Positions 26,030-33,296 of a stretch of 64,000 nucleotides of DNA are shown here, in pieces. The position numbers and the translations under genes were made by a program. Under the pieces are notes generated by a model. It saw only the letters and a list, made by a program, of their open reading frames with translations. It ran no database searches and had not been told where the DNA came from. Numbering within the stretch: the stretch's first letter is position 1; every line of letters begins with the position of its first letter. The stretch comes from Solimonas sp. SE-A11 (GTDB lineage: Bacteria > Pseudomonadota > Gammaproteobacteria > Nevskiales > Nevskiaceae): positions 62,001 to 126,000 of the forward strand of contig NZ_JAUASX010000011.1 in the NCBI RefSeq assembly GCF_030345715.1, in the 5' to 3' direction.

Positions 26030-26569
26030 TCAGCCGGCGCGCTGCTCGGTGATCGCGAGCGTGTGGTTTTCGCCGCCCAGGTCCAGGTAGAGCTGTCGCT
26101 CGGTCACGGTGACGGACAGGCTGTTGCGACGCTCCAGCTTGCCGGCGATGCCGCCGATGAGGTTGCGCTCGAAGCTGTAGACCGGGATGTCGGCGGCGCG
26201 GTGGATGCGCTGTCCGGCGTACTGTGCCAGCAGTTGGCCCGGATCGCGATGCGTGTAGACCGCGGCGCGGCCGGCCAGCTTGGCTCCGCGGTGCAGGCGC
26301 TCCGGATCGGGCGCGCCGACCTCGATCCAAGCGGTCACGCGGCCGGTCAGGTCCTTCACCATCACCGCCGGTTCATCCACCGCGGCGATGCCCTCGGTCA
26401 GCACGATGCCGTCCTGGTATTCCAGGCAATAGGCCAGCACGCGGGTGAGCATGAACTCGGCGGTCTCCGAGGGCTGCCGCGCCACGCGCAACTCGAAACT
26501 CTCGTAGATGCCGCGATCCATGTCGGCGAGCTGGATCGCGAAGTGATGCAGGGTAGCGGTCTGTGCCAT
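26030..26569 (-). CDS. yaeQ: YaeQ family protein
   Basis: 179 residues, the normal YaeQ length. Family blocks are visible: ADMDRGIYESFELRVARQPS, ETAEFMLTRVLAYCLEYQDG, DEPAVMVKD, WIEVGAPDPERLHRGAK and a C-terminal LYLDLGGENHTL. YaeQ has a PD-(D/E)XK nuclease-like fold but its role is unclear. It converges with the HxlR gene with a 6-base gap. Confidence 0.9.
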   Translation of the reverse strand: MAQTATLHHFAIQLADMDRGIYESFELRVARQPSETAEFMLTRVLAYCLEYQDGIVLTEGIAAVDEPAVMVKDLTGRVTAWIEVGAPDPERLHRGAKLAGRAAVYTHRDPGQLLAQYAGQRIHRAADIPVYSFERNLIGGIAGKLERRNSLSVTVTERQLYLDLGGENHTLAITEQRAG

Positions 26570-26658
26570 GGCGGCGGAGTGTAGCGAAAGCCCCGCCGCT
26601 TCACTGAAAAAAGCGCCCAGCGAGGATCGCTGCGCGCCGTGCCCGTGCCTCCTGTCGC

Positions 26659-27531
26659 TCAGCGCCGCGGTGGCAGCGGCACCAGGGCCGAGACCTTGCG
26701 CATGTGCTCGGCATAAGCCGGCCGGCGCTCGACGCTGCGCTTGTCCATCAGCGGGATGCTGGCGAAGACGAACATCGCCGTCATGGCCAGCGCGCCCGGG
26801 ATCAGCCAGGCCCAGTACTGCGGGGCGGCGGCGAGGCCGAACAGCATCAGGCCCCACCAGAAGCTCAGCTCGCCGAAGTAATTGGGGTGGCGCGACCAGC
26901 CCCAGAGGCCGCTGGTGATGAACTCGCCGGGCTTTTTCTTCTTCGCGATGTAGGCATGCAGCTGCAGGTCCGCCACCGTCTCGATGGTGATGGCACCCAG
27001 CGTGACGACGAAGGCCACGGCATCGAGCCAGCCCAGTTCGCCCTGGCCATAGCGGATCACCGCGTAGATCGGCAGGCAGCCGAGGAACACCTGGATCGTG
27101 GGAAACAGGTGGATGGCGAAGAAGTCGGCCGGCAGCTCCGCCTTGCCGGCGCGCTGCTTGATCATCGGGTAGCGCCAGTCCTCATGGTGCAGGCCGCCCC
27201 AGAAGGTCGCCCAGTTGGCCGTCAGGCGGATACCCCAGATCCAGACCAGGGCCACCACTAGCGCGACGCGCACCGGGTTGGCGCCGGCGTCGGCATTGAG
27301 CCAGTACCAGTACACCGCCAGCAGCGGCGGGATCACGCTCCAGTAGGCATCGTAGAAGCTGGAATTCCTGTACTTGCGGCTGAAGGCGAAGATCACGAGC
27401 GTGGCGGCGAAGTCTCCGGCCAGCGCATCGTAGGGTTGCGGCAGGCCCAGTCCCAGCATCACGGCCAATGCCACGCCCGTGCAGATGATGTACGACACCA
27501 CGATCGGCGCGAAATCCGATTTGCTAGCCAT
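26659..27531 (-). CDS. DUF1295 membrane protein, steroid 5alpha-reductase-like
   Basis: 290 residues with about seven membrane helices. The C-terminal half has the DUF1295/isoprenylcysteine-methyltransferase-like signature: LHAYIAKKKKPGEFITSGLW, WSRHPNYFGELSFWWG and an end with RPAYAEHMRKVS. Related eukaryotic and bacterial proteins reduce a steroid or fatty double bond with NADPH. ATG 27531 follows GGGGAGA. A sterol or lipid substrate would fit other genes in the window, but this is inference. Confidence 0.88.
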   Translation of the reverse strand: MASKSDFAPIVVSYIICTGVALAVMLGLGLPQPYDALAGDFAATLVIFAFSRKYRNSSFYDAYWSVIPPLLAVYWYWLNADAGANPVRVALVVALVWIWGIRLTANWATFWGGLHHEDWRYPMIKQRAGKAELPADFFAIHLFPTIQVFLGCLPIYAVIRYGQGELGWLDAVAFVVTLGAITIETVADLQLHAYIAKKKKPGEFITSGLWGWSRHPNYFGELSFWWGLMLFGLAAAPQYWAWLIPGALAMTAMFVFASIPLMDKRSVERRPAYAEHMRKVSALVPLPPRR

Positions 27532-27668
27532 CCTGTCTCCCCCTCCGGGATCGGTGCTGCGGTTATTTTGGCCACTATGACGCCGCTATCGGGGGGCAAC
27601 CTCGTCTTGCCGGAGTAGGGCGGCCCCGGAACCCGGGGCCTGGCTGGCGGTCGGAAGCAGGTGAACCT

Positions 27669-28199
27669 ATGCTCAGGACCATGAATTTCCTTGCGCGCTT
27701 CTTCGGTGGCGTCTCCGAGCGGATCGCGGCCGTAGTGCTCGCGGTCGCGGCGGCGCAGTTCCCGGTCTACTACCTGGCTTACGGCAACACCCTGGCCGGC
27801 GCGCAGATGGAGGCCGAGGTGCGTTACCGCGAACTGCTGGCCGAGGCGGCGCAACTGCACCTGGACGTGGAAGACTTCGTGGGCCGCCACGAGAACAATG
27901 CGGACGCGGTGTTCCAGGCCTCCGGCCGCATCCACCGCAGCACCCTCGAGCGCCACCGGCGCTACACCGCGATGCAGGACGCCCTGCGCAATGCCCCGGC
28001 CTGGGAGCGCCCGCTGGCCCTGGCGCGCAACTTCGACCCGGCGATCCACGCCGCCACGCGCTTCGAGCCCGGCCTGCCGCTGACGCTGGAGGCAGGTGCT
28101 TACGCGCTGGTCGGCATCCTGCTGGCATGGCTACTGACCTCGCTGCTGGGCCTGGCCTTCCGCGGCCCTGGCGCGCGCCGGGCCGACAGCTTCCGCTAG
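27669..28199 (+). CDS. DUF2937 family membrane protein
   Basis: 176 residues. One N-terminal helix (AAVVLAVAAAQFPVYYLAYG), a coiled middle part (about 45-125, rich in E, R, H and A) and a C-terminal helix (AYALVGILLAWLLTSLLGLA) match the DUF2937 layout. Likely an inner-membrane protein with a periplasmic helical domain. Function unknown. It is divergent from the DUF1295 gene and followed by a REP-like element. Confidence 0.75.
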   Translation: MLRTMNFLARFFGGVSERIAAVVLAVAAAQFPVYYLAYGNTLAGAQMEAEVRYRELLAEAAQLHLDVEDFVGRHENNADAVFQASGRIHRSTLERHRRYTAMQDALRNAPAWERPLALARNFDPAIHAATRFEPGLPLTLEAGAYALVGILLAWLLTSLLGLAFRGPGARRADSFR

Positions 28200-28224
28200 G
28201 GCCAGTCCCTGGGGAAGCTCGGAA

Positions 28225-28333
28225 AGAGTTACCGTTCGCCCTGGGCCAGTCGAAGGGTGAGCGGTCACCCGTTGGCCGGCCGTGGTGACACCCCGCCCGT
28301 GCTTCGTCAGGCTCAGCACGAACGGACTTTTCA
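28225..28333. repeat. REP-like intergenic repeat, family A copy 2
   Basis: Contains ACCGTTCGCCC paired with GGGTGAGCGGT (inverted, imperfect) and a second unit with GTGCTTCGTCAGGCTCAGCA before ACGAACGGACTTTTC. The cores are diverged copies of those in the 8.0-, 40.6- and 50.5-kb elements. Confidence 0.6.
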
Positions 28334-28341
28334 AACGTTCC

Positions 28342-29142
28342 CTAGGGGCCGGCCAGCGCCAGCTCGTGGCTCTCCGCCAGCCATTGGCGCTCGCCCAGCC
28401 AGCGGGCGATCGACTCCACCGTCACCACCGAGTAGTTGCCGCTGAGGCGCTCACCCAACGGGTGGTCGGTGAAGGCGAAGTTGGCGCGGAACAGCGTCGC
28501 CCCCAGGCGCTCGGTCGGCGCTATCGCGATGCGGTCGGGCCGGTAGCCGGCGCGCCTCAACTGCGCCTGCGCGGCGGCGCGGCCGATCACCGGCACATCC
28601 GAGCCCGCCGACACCAGGAACTCCAGCAACCAGCTGTTGGAGTTCTGGTATTCCAGCGTGAAAGGGTAGGCCAGCAGGCTGTAGCGCGGCTGATCCAGTC
28701 CCAGGCCGAGATCGCCCGCCGCCGCCGGGGCCAGCCGCGCCTGCAGCGGCCCGGTGGGCAACAGCAGCAGCGCACGGTACTCGTGCGGGTCGTCGAGAAA
28801 GAAGTTCATCAGGCCATCCCGGAACAGCGAGGCGCGGTCCTCACCGCAATGATTGAGCTTGTGCAGGATCGTCCAGCCCGCCTCGCCGGGCGCGCGGTAG
28901 GCGATGCCGGCATGGGTGTAGCGCAGGCCGTATTTCGACACGTCGGAACCGACGCGGCCGAGGATCGCCACCTGCGCCTGCCGCCGATCCAGTTCCTGCT
29001 GCACCTGCTGCGCCAGGCGCATCGCCTTGCCCATCTCCGCCGGGGTCACCGGCTTGTCCGCGCAGGCCTGGCCGGCCTGCAGCGGGGCGCTGGCCAGCAA
29101 AGCCAGGGCGAGCAGCGCGCCCTGCGCCCGGCGCAGGGGCAT
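28342..29142 (-). CDS. DUF2145 family secreted protein
   Basis: 266 residues. A signal peptide ends at PLQAGQAC (about 25). The body shows the DUF2145 pattern: GSDVSKYGLRYTHAGIAYRA, WTILHKLNHCGEDRASLFRD, FFLDDPHEYRALLLLP. The conserved H and C suggest a hydrolase-like or NlpC/P60-like fold, but no activity is known. ATG 29142 overlaps the stop of the upstream small gene (TGATG). Operators of TetR type lie upstream of the pair. Confidence 0.8.
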   Translation of the reverse strand: MPLRRAQGALLALALLASAPLQAGQACADKPVTPAEMGKAMRLAQQVQQELDRRQAQVAILGRVGSDVSKYGLRYTHAGIAYRAPGEAGWTILHKLNHCGEDRASLFRDGLMNFFLDDPHEYRALLLLPTGPLQARLAPAAAGDLGLGLDQPRYSLLAYPFTLEYQNSNSWLLEFLVSAGSDVPVIGRAAAQAQLRRAGYRPDRIAIAPTERLGATLFRANFAFTDHPLGERLSGNYSVVTVESIARWLGERQWLAESHELALAGP

Positions 29143-29591
29143 CACGCGCCGGCGCCGAGCGAGCGCGCCGGGCGCGAATGCATCAGGGCCTTGCCGGCCT
29201 CGTTCGGCACGAAGGCGATCACCTCGCCGGTGCGCACGATCAGCCAGCCCGCGCCCTCGGCGATTACCGTCACCGTCTGGCCCGCGGCGTAGGACAGCCC
29301 GCCGGCCACGGCCACCGGCACCGCGAGCACCACCTTGCCGACCTTGGCACTGCCCTGCAGCGTCACGCGCAGGCCATCGCCGACCGCGACCACCGCTACC
29401 ACCACCATGTCAGCGCTGCCCTGGACCACGGCGAGACTGCCTTCGGCCACGGTGGCGCTGCCGTTGGCGGACAGCTCCGATCCGCGCGACAGGCCGGAAG
29501 GATCGGCGGCGGACACGGGCAGCGGCTGGGCGGCCACCAGCACCAGGGCCAGGGCGGCGGATGCGGCAACGAGCGGACGGGTAGTGGTCAT
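29142..29591 (-). CDS. Small secreted protein, partner of DUF2145
   Basis: 149 residues with a signal peptide (MTTTRPLVAASAALALVLVA, ends near VSAAD). The mature part has repeated hydrophobic Val/Ala/Gly strands such as ADMVVVAVVAVGDGLRVTLQ, suggesting a beta-rich periplasmic protein. It is translationally coupled to the DUF2145 gene. A perfect palindrome lies 13 bases upstream of its start codon. Not recognised otherwise. Confidence 0.7.
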   Translation of the reverse strand: MTTTRPLVAASAALALVLVAAQPLPVSAADPSGLSRGSELSANGSATVAEGSLAVVQGSADMVVVAVVAVGDGLRVTLQGSAKVGKVVLAVPVAVAGGLSYAAGQTVTVIAEGAGWLIVRTGEVIAFVPNEAGKALMHSRPARSLGAGA

Positions 29592-29603
29592 GATGGCTCC
29601 TCA

Positions 29604-29618
29604 ATGAACATTGTTCAT
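29604..29618. promoter_or_regulatory. Candidate TetR-type operator, proximal copy
   Basis: ATGAACATTGTTCAT: perfect palindrome (13 of 15 bases in TGAACA-T-TGTTCA plus flanks), 13 bases upstream of the minus-strand start at 29591. It would overlap the promoter or the ribosome binding region of the DUF2145 pair. A near-identical copy lies at 29734. Confidence 0.6.
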
Positions 29619-29733
29619 ATAGATTGCGAAGGAAACCGTGGGCGGCAGGCATCCGCCGGACGCGAATCCAGAGAGGCGGGACGATGAGCCTGCGGGGAGC
29701 AGGCTAGCCGTAACCGCTTCCTGGCGAACTTAA

Positions 29734-29748
29734 ATGATCAATGTTCAT
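29734..29748. promoter_or_regulatory. Candidate TetR-type operator, distal copy
   Basis: ATGATCAATGTTCAT; its reverse complement ATGAACATTGATCAT differs from the proximal copy at one base. It lies in the AT-richer 197-base gap (29592-29788) upstream of the DUF2145 pair and downstream of the thioesterase gene. Confidence 0.5.
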
Positions 29749-29788
29749 ATATCAAGTGCGACTCGGCGCGGCGGGTCCCGCAGCGGGA

Positions 29789-30199
29789 TCAGGCTCGTGG
29801 CTTGAGGATGCTCTTGGTGACGGTGGCGCGGGCCATGACCTCGTCGCCGACGCGGGCCTCGGCCTCCATGAAGGCAACCGAGCGGCCGCGGCGGATCACG
29901 CGGCCGGTGAAGACCACCCGGTCACCCGCGCGGGCGCCACGCATCAGCGATACGTGGATGTCGTGGGTCACGGCGTTGTGGCCTTCCGGCAGCTCGCTCA
30001 GCAGGGCGGCGTAGCAGGCCATGTCGCAGATCGTATAGACGTTGCCGCCCAGGAACATGCCGGCGGCATTGACCATGTCGCCGGCCACATCGATCTCGAT
30101 GCGCGAGCGGCCATCCGCGGCCTCGATGCGCTCCACGCCCATGGCGCGGTGTTGGGGGTGGCCGACCACGTATGGCAGGAACTGCTCGAGTGCACTCAC
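29789..30199 (-). CDS. Hotdog-fold acyl-CoA thioesterase (PaaI-like)
   Basis: 136 residues. The hotdog helix lies in VNAAGMFLGGNVYTICDMAC, followed by NAVTHDIHVSLMRGARAGDR and RRGRSVAFMEAEARVGDEVM strands typical of PaaI/4HBT thioesterases. The start is GTG 30199 with GGAG 8 bases upstream. It probably releases free acids from acyl-CoA or aryl-CoA in the cytoplasm. It is divergent from the enoyl-reductase-like gene. Confidence 0.88.
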   Translation of the reverse strand: MSALEQFLPYVVGHPQHRAMGVERIEAADGRSRIEIDVAGDMVNAAGMFLGGNVYTICDMACYAALLSELPEGHNAVTHDIHVSLMRGARAGDRVVFTGRVIRRGRSVAFMEAEARVGDEVMARATVTKSILKPRA

Positions 30200-30328
30200 G
30201 GCTTGGGCTCCATCAATGGATAGCTGCCATTCTGCGGCAGGCGGCGTGGCGGCACATCGCCCAGATGGTGCAGGGTAGGGCTGCAGCGGCTATCCTCGGC
30301 CACCTGAAATCCCAGAGGGGCAACTCCC

Positions 30329-31552
30329 ATGAGCCAGTACCAGGCCGTCGTCTTCGGCGCCACCAGCTTCGTCGGCCAGATCCTGGCCCGCTACCTGTTC
30401 CAGCGCCATGGCGCCGACGGCAGCTTCCGCTGGGCCCTGGCCGGCCGTTCCAAGGCCAAGCTGGAGCAACTGCGCGACAGCCTCGGCGCCGGTGCCGCCA
30501 AGCTGCCCCTGATCATTGCTGACGCGGCCGACAAGGCGGCCCTGCGCAAGCTCTGCGAGTCCACCGACGTGGTGATCTCCACGGTAGGGCCCTATGCGCT
30601 CTACGGCTCGCCGCTGGTGCAGACCTGCGCCGAGACCGGCACCGACTACTGCGACCTCACCGGCGAGCCGCAGTGGATCGCACGCATGATCGCCGCGCAC
30701 GAGCAGGCGGCCCAGCGTAGCGGCGCGCGCATCGTCCACTGCTGCGGCTACGACTCCATTCCTTCCGACCTTGGCGTGCATTTCCTGCAGCGGGAGTCGC
30801 TGCGCGAGTTCGGCGAGCCCTGCACCCGCGTCAAGATGCGCGTGAAGAAGCTGCGCGGCGGCTTCTCCGGCGGCACCGCGGCCAGCCTTATGAACGCAGT
30901 GGCGGAAAGCGCGCGTGACCCGGCGGTGCGCCGCATGATGAGCGACCCCTATGGCATCTGCCCGCCGGACCGCCGCGGCACGGTGAAGCAGCCTAACGTG
31001 GTGTTCGCCGAATACGACGAGGACGCCAGGAGCTGGCTGTCGCCTTTCGTAATGGCTGGCATCAACACCCGAGTGGTGCACCGCTCCAACGCCCTGGCCA
31101 ACCAGGCCTACGGCGCGGACTTCCGCTACGACGAGGCGGTGATGGCCGGGCCCGGATTCAAGGGTCGCCTGGCGGCTGCGGGCACGGCGGTGGGCTTGGG
31201 CGCTTTCGTTGCTGCCACCGCGATGGGGCCCACGCGCAAGCTGCTGGAGAGGATCGTGCCGCAGGCGGGCGAGGGGCCGACGCCGGAACAGCAGGAGAAG
31301 GGACTGTTCGACCACCGCGTCTTCGGCGAGACCGCCTCGGGCCGCAAGCTGGTGGTAAAGGTCACCGGCGACCGCGATCCGGGCTACGGCTCCACCGGCA
31401 AGATGCTGGGGGAGGCCGGTGCCTGCCTGGCGCTGGACAAGCCCAAGGACCAGCTCGCAGGTGGTTTCTGGACGCCGGCGACGGCGCTGGGCGATGCGCT
31501 GGTGCAGCGCCTGGTGGCGAATGCGGGGCTGACGTTCGAGCGCGTTGCCTGA
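30329..31552 (+). CDS. Saccharopine dehydrogenase-like / trans-acting enoyl reductase family protein
   Basis: 407 residues. An N-terminal Rossmann motif (VVFGATSFVGQILARYL) and the family blocks VVISTVGPYALYGSPLVQTC, TDYCDLTGEPQWI and HCCGYDSIPSDLGVHFLQ match the saccharopine dehydrogenase NADP-binding group that includes mycobacterial trans-acting enoyl reductase. It would reduce a lipid double bond with NAD(P)H. ATG 30329 follows AGAGGGG. Substrate unknown; the mycobacterial relatives act on polyketide lipids. Confidence 0.88.
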   Translation: MSQYQAVVFGATSFVGQILARYLFQRHGADGSFRWALAGRSKAKLEQLRDSLGAGAAKLPLIIADAADKAALRKLCESTDVVISTVGPYALYGSPLVQTCAETGTDYCDLTGEPQWIARMIAAHEQAAQRSGARIVHCCGYDSIPSDLGVHFLQRESLREFGEPCTRVKMRVKKLRGGFSGGTAASLMNAVAESARDPAVRRMMSDPYGICPPDRRGTVKQPNVVFAEYDEDARSWLSPFVMAGINTRVVHRSNALANQAYGADFRYDEAVMAGPGFKGRLAAAGTAVGLGAFVAATAMGPTRKLLERIVPQAGEGPTPEQQEKGLFDHRVFGETASGRKLVVKVTGDRDPGYGSTGKMLGEAGACLALDKPKDQLAGGFWTPATALGDALVQRLVANAGLTFERVA

Positions 31553-31742
31553 TGTGTTGCACCCCGCTCCCCTCGTGGGAGAGGGGTGGGGGACGAGGGC
31601 ATGGACGCCCGAGGTAGGGCAACGCAGGGGCAGTTGCCGAGAGGGGCCTCTTCAATCGGCGCGAGGTGCGTAACCGCCGACGCACCACCCTCACCTTGAC
31701 CCTCTCCCGCTGGCGGGAGAGGGAATGTGTTCTCGCCCGCGC
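31553..31742. repeat. Intergenic stretch with GC-rich hairpins
   Basis: This 190-base gap holds no convincing gene. It has a hairpin near its left end (CTCCCCTCGTGGGAGAGGGG) and a second at 31700-31723 whose arms CCTCTCCCGC and GCGGGAGAGG pair around two bases. A near copy of the second is at 35217-35240. Both could act as bidirectional terminators between the convergent genes. Confidence 0.6.
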
Positions 31743-32288
31743 CTACATCACCGCTTGCGCGATCCACGCACAACCCGCCGCGAACAGGCCGATCAGGAAC
31801 ACCATGTAGCCGGCCTGCACGTATCTGAACTTGTAGCGCTTCAGGTACTGGCCCATCTCGTAGATCTCGCGCAACTGCATCTCGTAGGTCTTGGCCGGCG
31901 AGCTCATGACCTCTTCCATCTCGCGCAGGTACTGCTCGTAGCTCAGCGTGGTGAAGTGGGCGAAGAACAGCAGGTTGCGGCTGGGTGTGGCCTTGGCGCC
32001 GCTGCCAAGCTTGGGCATGGCGGCGATGATCGCCAGGCATACCGAGGCCAGGCTGAAGATCGTCAGGATCAGGGCGGGCAGGCTCTCGCCGCCGTTGGCC
32101 TCGCGCGCCGCCAGGGTCAGCACCACCGAGGCGGCGATCATCAGCATGTTGGCCTTGGTGTCGGCCGTGATGCTGAGCGTCATGTGATGGATGCGCGTCT
32201 GCCGCACCATGATGTCGAGGTGCGCGGCGCCTTGCTCGATGCGCAGGGCAGGCGGGTTCGGCGGGGTGATGGTCGTGGGATCGTTCAT
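31743..32288 (-). CDS. DUF5706 membrane protein (Pycsar effector-like)
   Basis: 181 residues. A first helix begins in the conserved TADTKANMLMIAASVVLTL motif, a second helix is LILTIFSLASVCLAIIAAM, then a cytoplasmic loop with NLLFFAHFTTLSYEQYLREM and QLREIYEMGQYLKRYKFRYV, and a last helix YMVFLIGLFAAGCAW. This order and the LFF-F-LS-EYL block fit the DUF5706/PycTM family, membrane effectors opened by cyclic UMP or CMP in Pycsar phage defence. No pyrimidine cyclase is encoded nearby. It follows an alpha/beta hydrolase gene by 20 bases. Assignment from memory of the family, not a search. Confidence 0.75.
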   Translation of the reverse strand: MNDPTTITPPNPPALRIEQGAAHLDIMVRQTRIHHMTLSITADTKANMLMIAASVVLTLAAREANGGESLPALILTIFSLASVCLAIIAAMPKLGSGAKATPSRNLLFFAHFTTLSYEQYLREMEEVMSSPAKTYEMQLREIYEMGQYLKRYKFRYVQAGYMVFLIGLFAAGCAWIAQAVM

Positions 32289-32308
32289 CGGCCTGCATTC
32301 TTCTTCGT

Positions 32309-33163
32309 CTATCGCGGGATATGCCGCGCCAGGAAGTCCACCACGGCATCGTTGAAGGCGTCGTTGCGGTCGCCGGCCACCATGTGCCCCGCGCCGGCGA
32401 TGTCCGCGATCTCGGCCTGCGGGATCAGCTCCTGCAGGCGCCGTGCGCCCTGGGCGCTGACCACGTCGCTCTGGCTGCCGCGCACCAGCAGCGTCGGCAC
32501 CTTCACCTGGCGCGCGGCGCCGCTCATGCGTGCCTCGTAGGCATCCAGGTAGGCCACATGCTCCTCCTTGCTCACCGCGATGATGCGCGGGTCCCAGTGC
32601 CAGTAGAGCCGGCCGTCGTCGCCGCGGCGCAGGTTCTTCATCAGGCCCGAGGCATCCTTGGGACGCGGGCGGCTGGGGTTGTAGGCGGCGACCGCATCGG
32701 CGGCTTCCTCCAGGTTGGCGAAGCCGCCCGGATTGGCCGTCATGAAGCGGCGGATCGCTTCCACACCCTTGCGCTCGATGGTGGGGGCCACGTCCACCAG
32801 CACCAGCGCGCTGGCGGTGGGTGAGTTGCTCTCGCCGATGGCGGTGAGCGAGGTGATGCCGCCCATGGAAGCTCCGACCAGGGCCGGCGGCGCCCGCAGC
32901 GTGGCGATCACTGCCTTGAGGTCTGCCACCATGGCGTCGGTGGAGTAGTCGCCGTCCTCGGCCCAGCCGCTGCCGCCATGGCCGCGGGCGTCGTAGGAGA
33001 TGGCGCGGTAGCCCTCCGCCACGAGCCGCTTGAATGCCTTGGACCAGGCGTGGCGGGTCTGCCCGCCGCCGTGTAGCAGCACGACGGCAGGCTGGTCCGG
33101 GTTGCCGCCGACATCGGCGGCCAGGGGCAGGCCGTTACGGCCAGCGAGGGTGGTCGTGGTCAT
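32309..33163 (-). CDS. Alpha/beta hydrolase
   Basis: 284 residues with a complete triad: oxyanion motif LLHGGGQTRHAW, nucleophile elbow VGASMGGITS, acid in VRGSQSDVVSA and His in GAGHMVAGDR. The layout fits the epoxide hydrolase/carboxylesterase group; no N-terminal signal, so cytoplasmic. It is 20 bases upstream of the DUF5706 gene on the same strand, suggesting co-transcription, and its right flank carries a REP pair. Confidence 0.9.
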   Translation of the reverse strand: MTTTTLAGRNGLPLAADVGGNPDQPAVVLLHGGGQTRHAWSKAFKRLVAEGYRAISYDARGHGGSGWAEDGDYSTDAMVADLKAVIATLRAPPALVGASMGGITSLTAIGESNSPTASALVLVDVAPTIERKGVEAIRRFMTANPGGFANLEEAADAVAAYNPSRPRPKDASGLMKNLRRGDDGRLYWHWDPRIIAVSKEEHVAYLDAYEARMSGAARQVKVPTLLVRGSQSDVVSAQGARRLQELIPQAEIADIAGAGHMVAGDRNDAFNDAVVDFLARHIPR

Positions 33164-33229
33164 GTCCGCAGTTTAGCGCCGCCAAAGCGGAGAATGCGGG
33201 TTTCCCCGGCGGGTGCTCCTGTAGGAGCC

Positions 33230-33280
33230 AGCTTGCTGGCGACTCCCAGGCACGAAGTCGCCAGCGAGCTGGCTTCTACA
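33230..33280. repeat. Inverted REP pair (GTAGGAGCCAGC type)
   Basis: TGTAGGAGCCAGCTTGCTGG is followed after a short spacer by CCAGCGAGCTGGCTTCTACA, an inverted copy. It resembles the short palindromic REP/BIME elements of pseudomonads. It lies between prpE-like and hydrolase genes, directly after the prpE stop, and could help end or stabilise transcripts. Confidence 0.8.
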
Positions 33281-33296
33281 GCAAAAAACTTGAAAC

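Noticed and set aside
31553-31742. A small gene in the gap between the enoyl-reductase-like and DUF5706 genes
   Set aside because: No frame has a ribosome binding site or natural composition; the stretch is explained by GC-rich hairpins.
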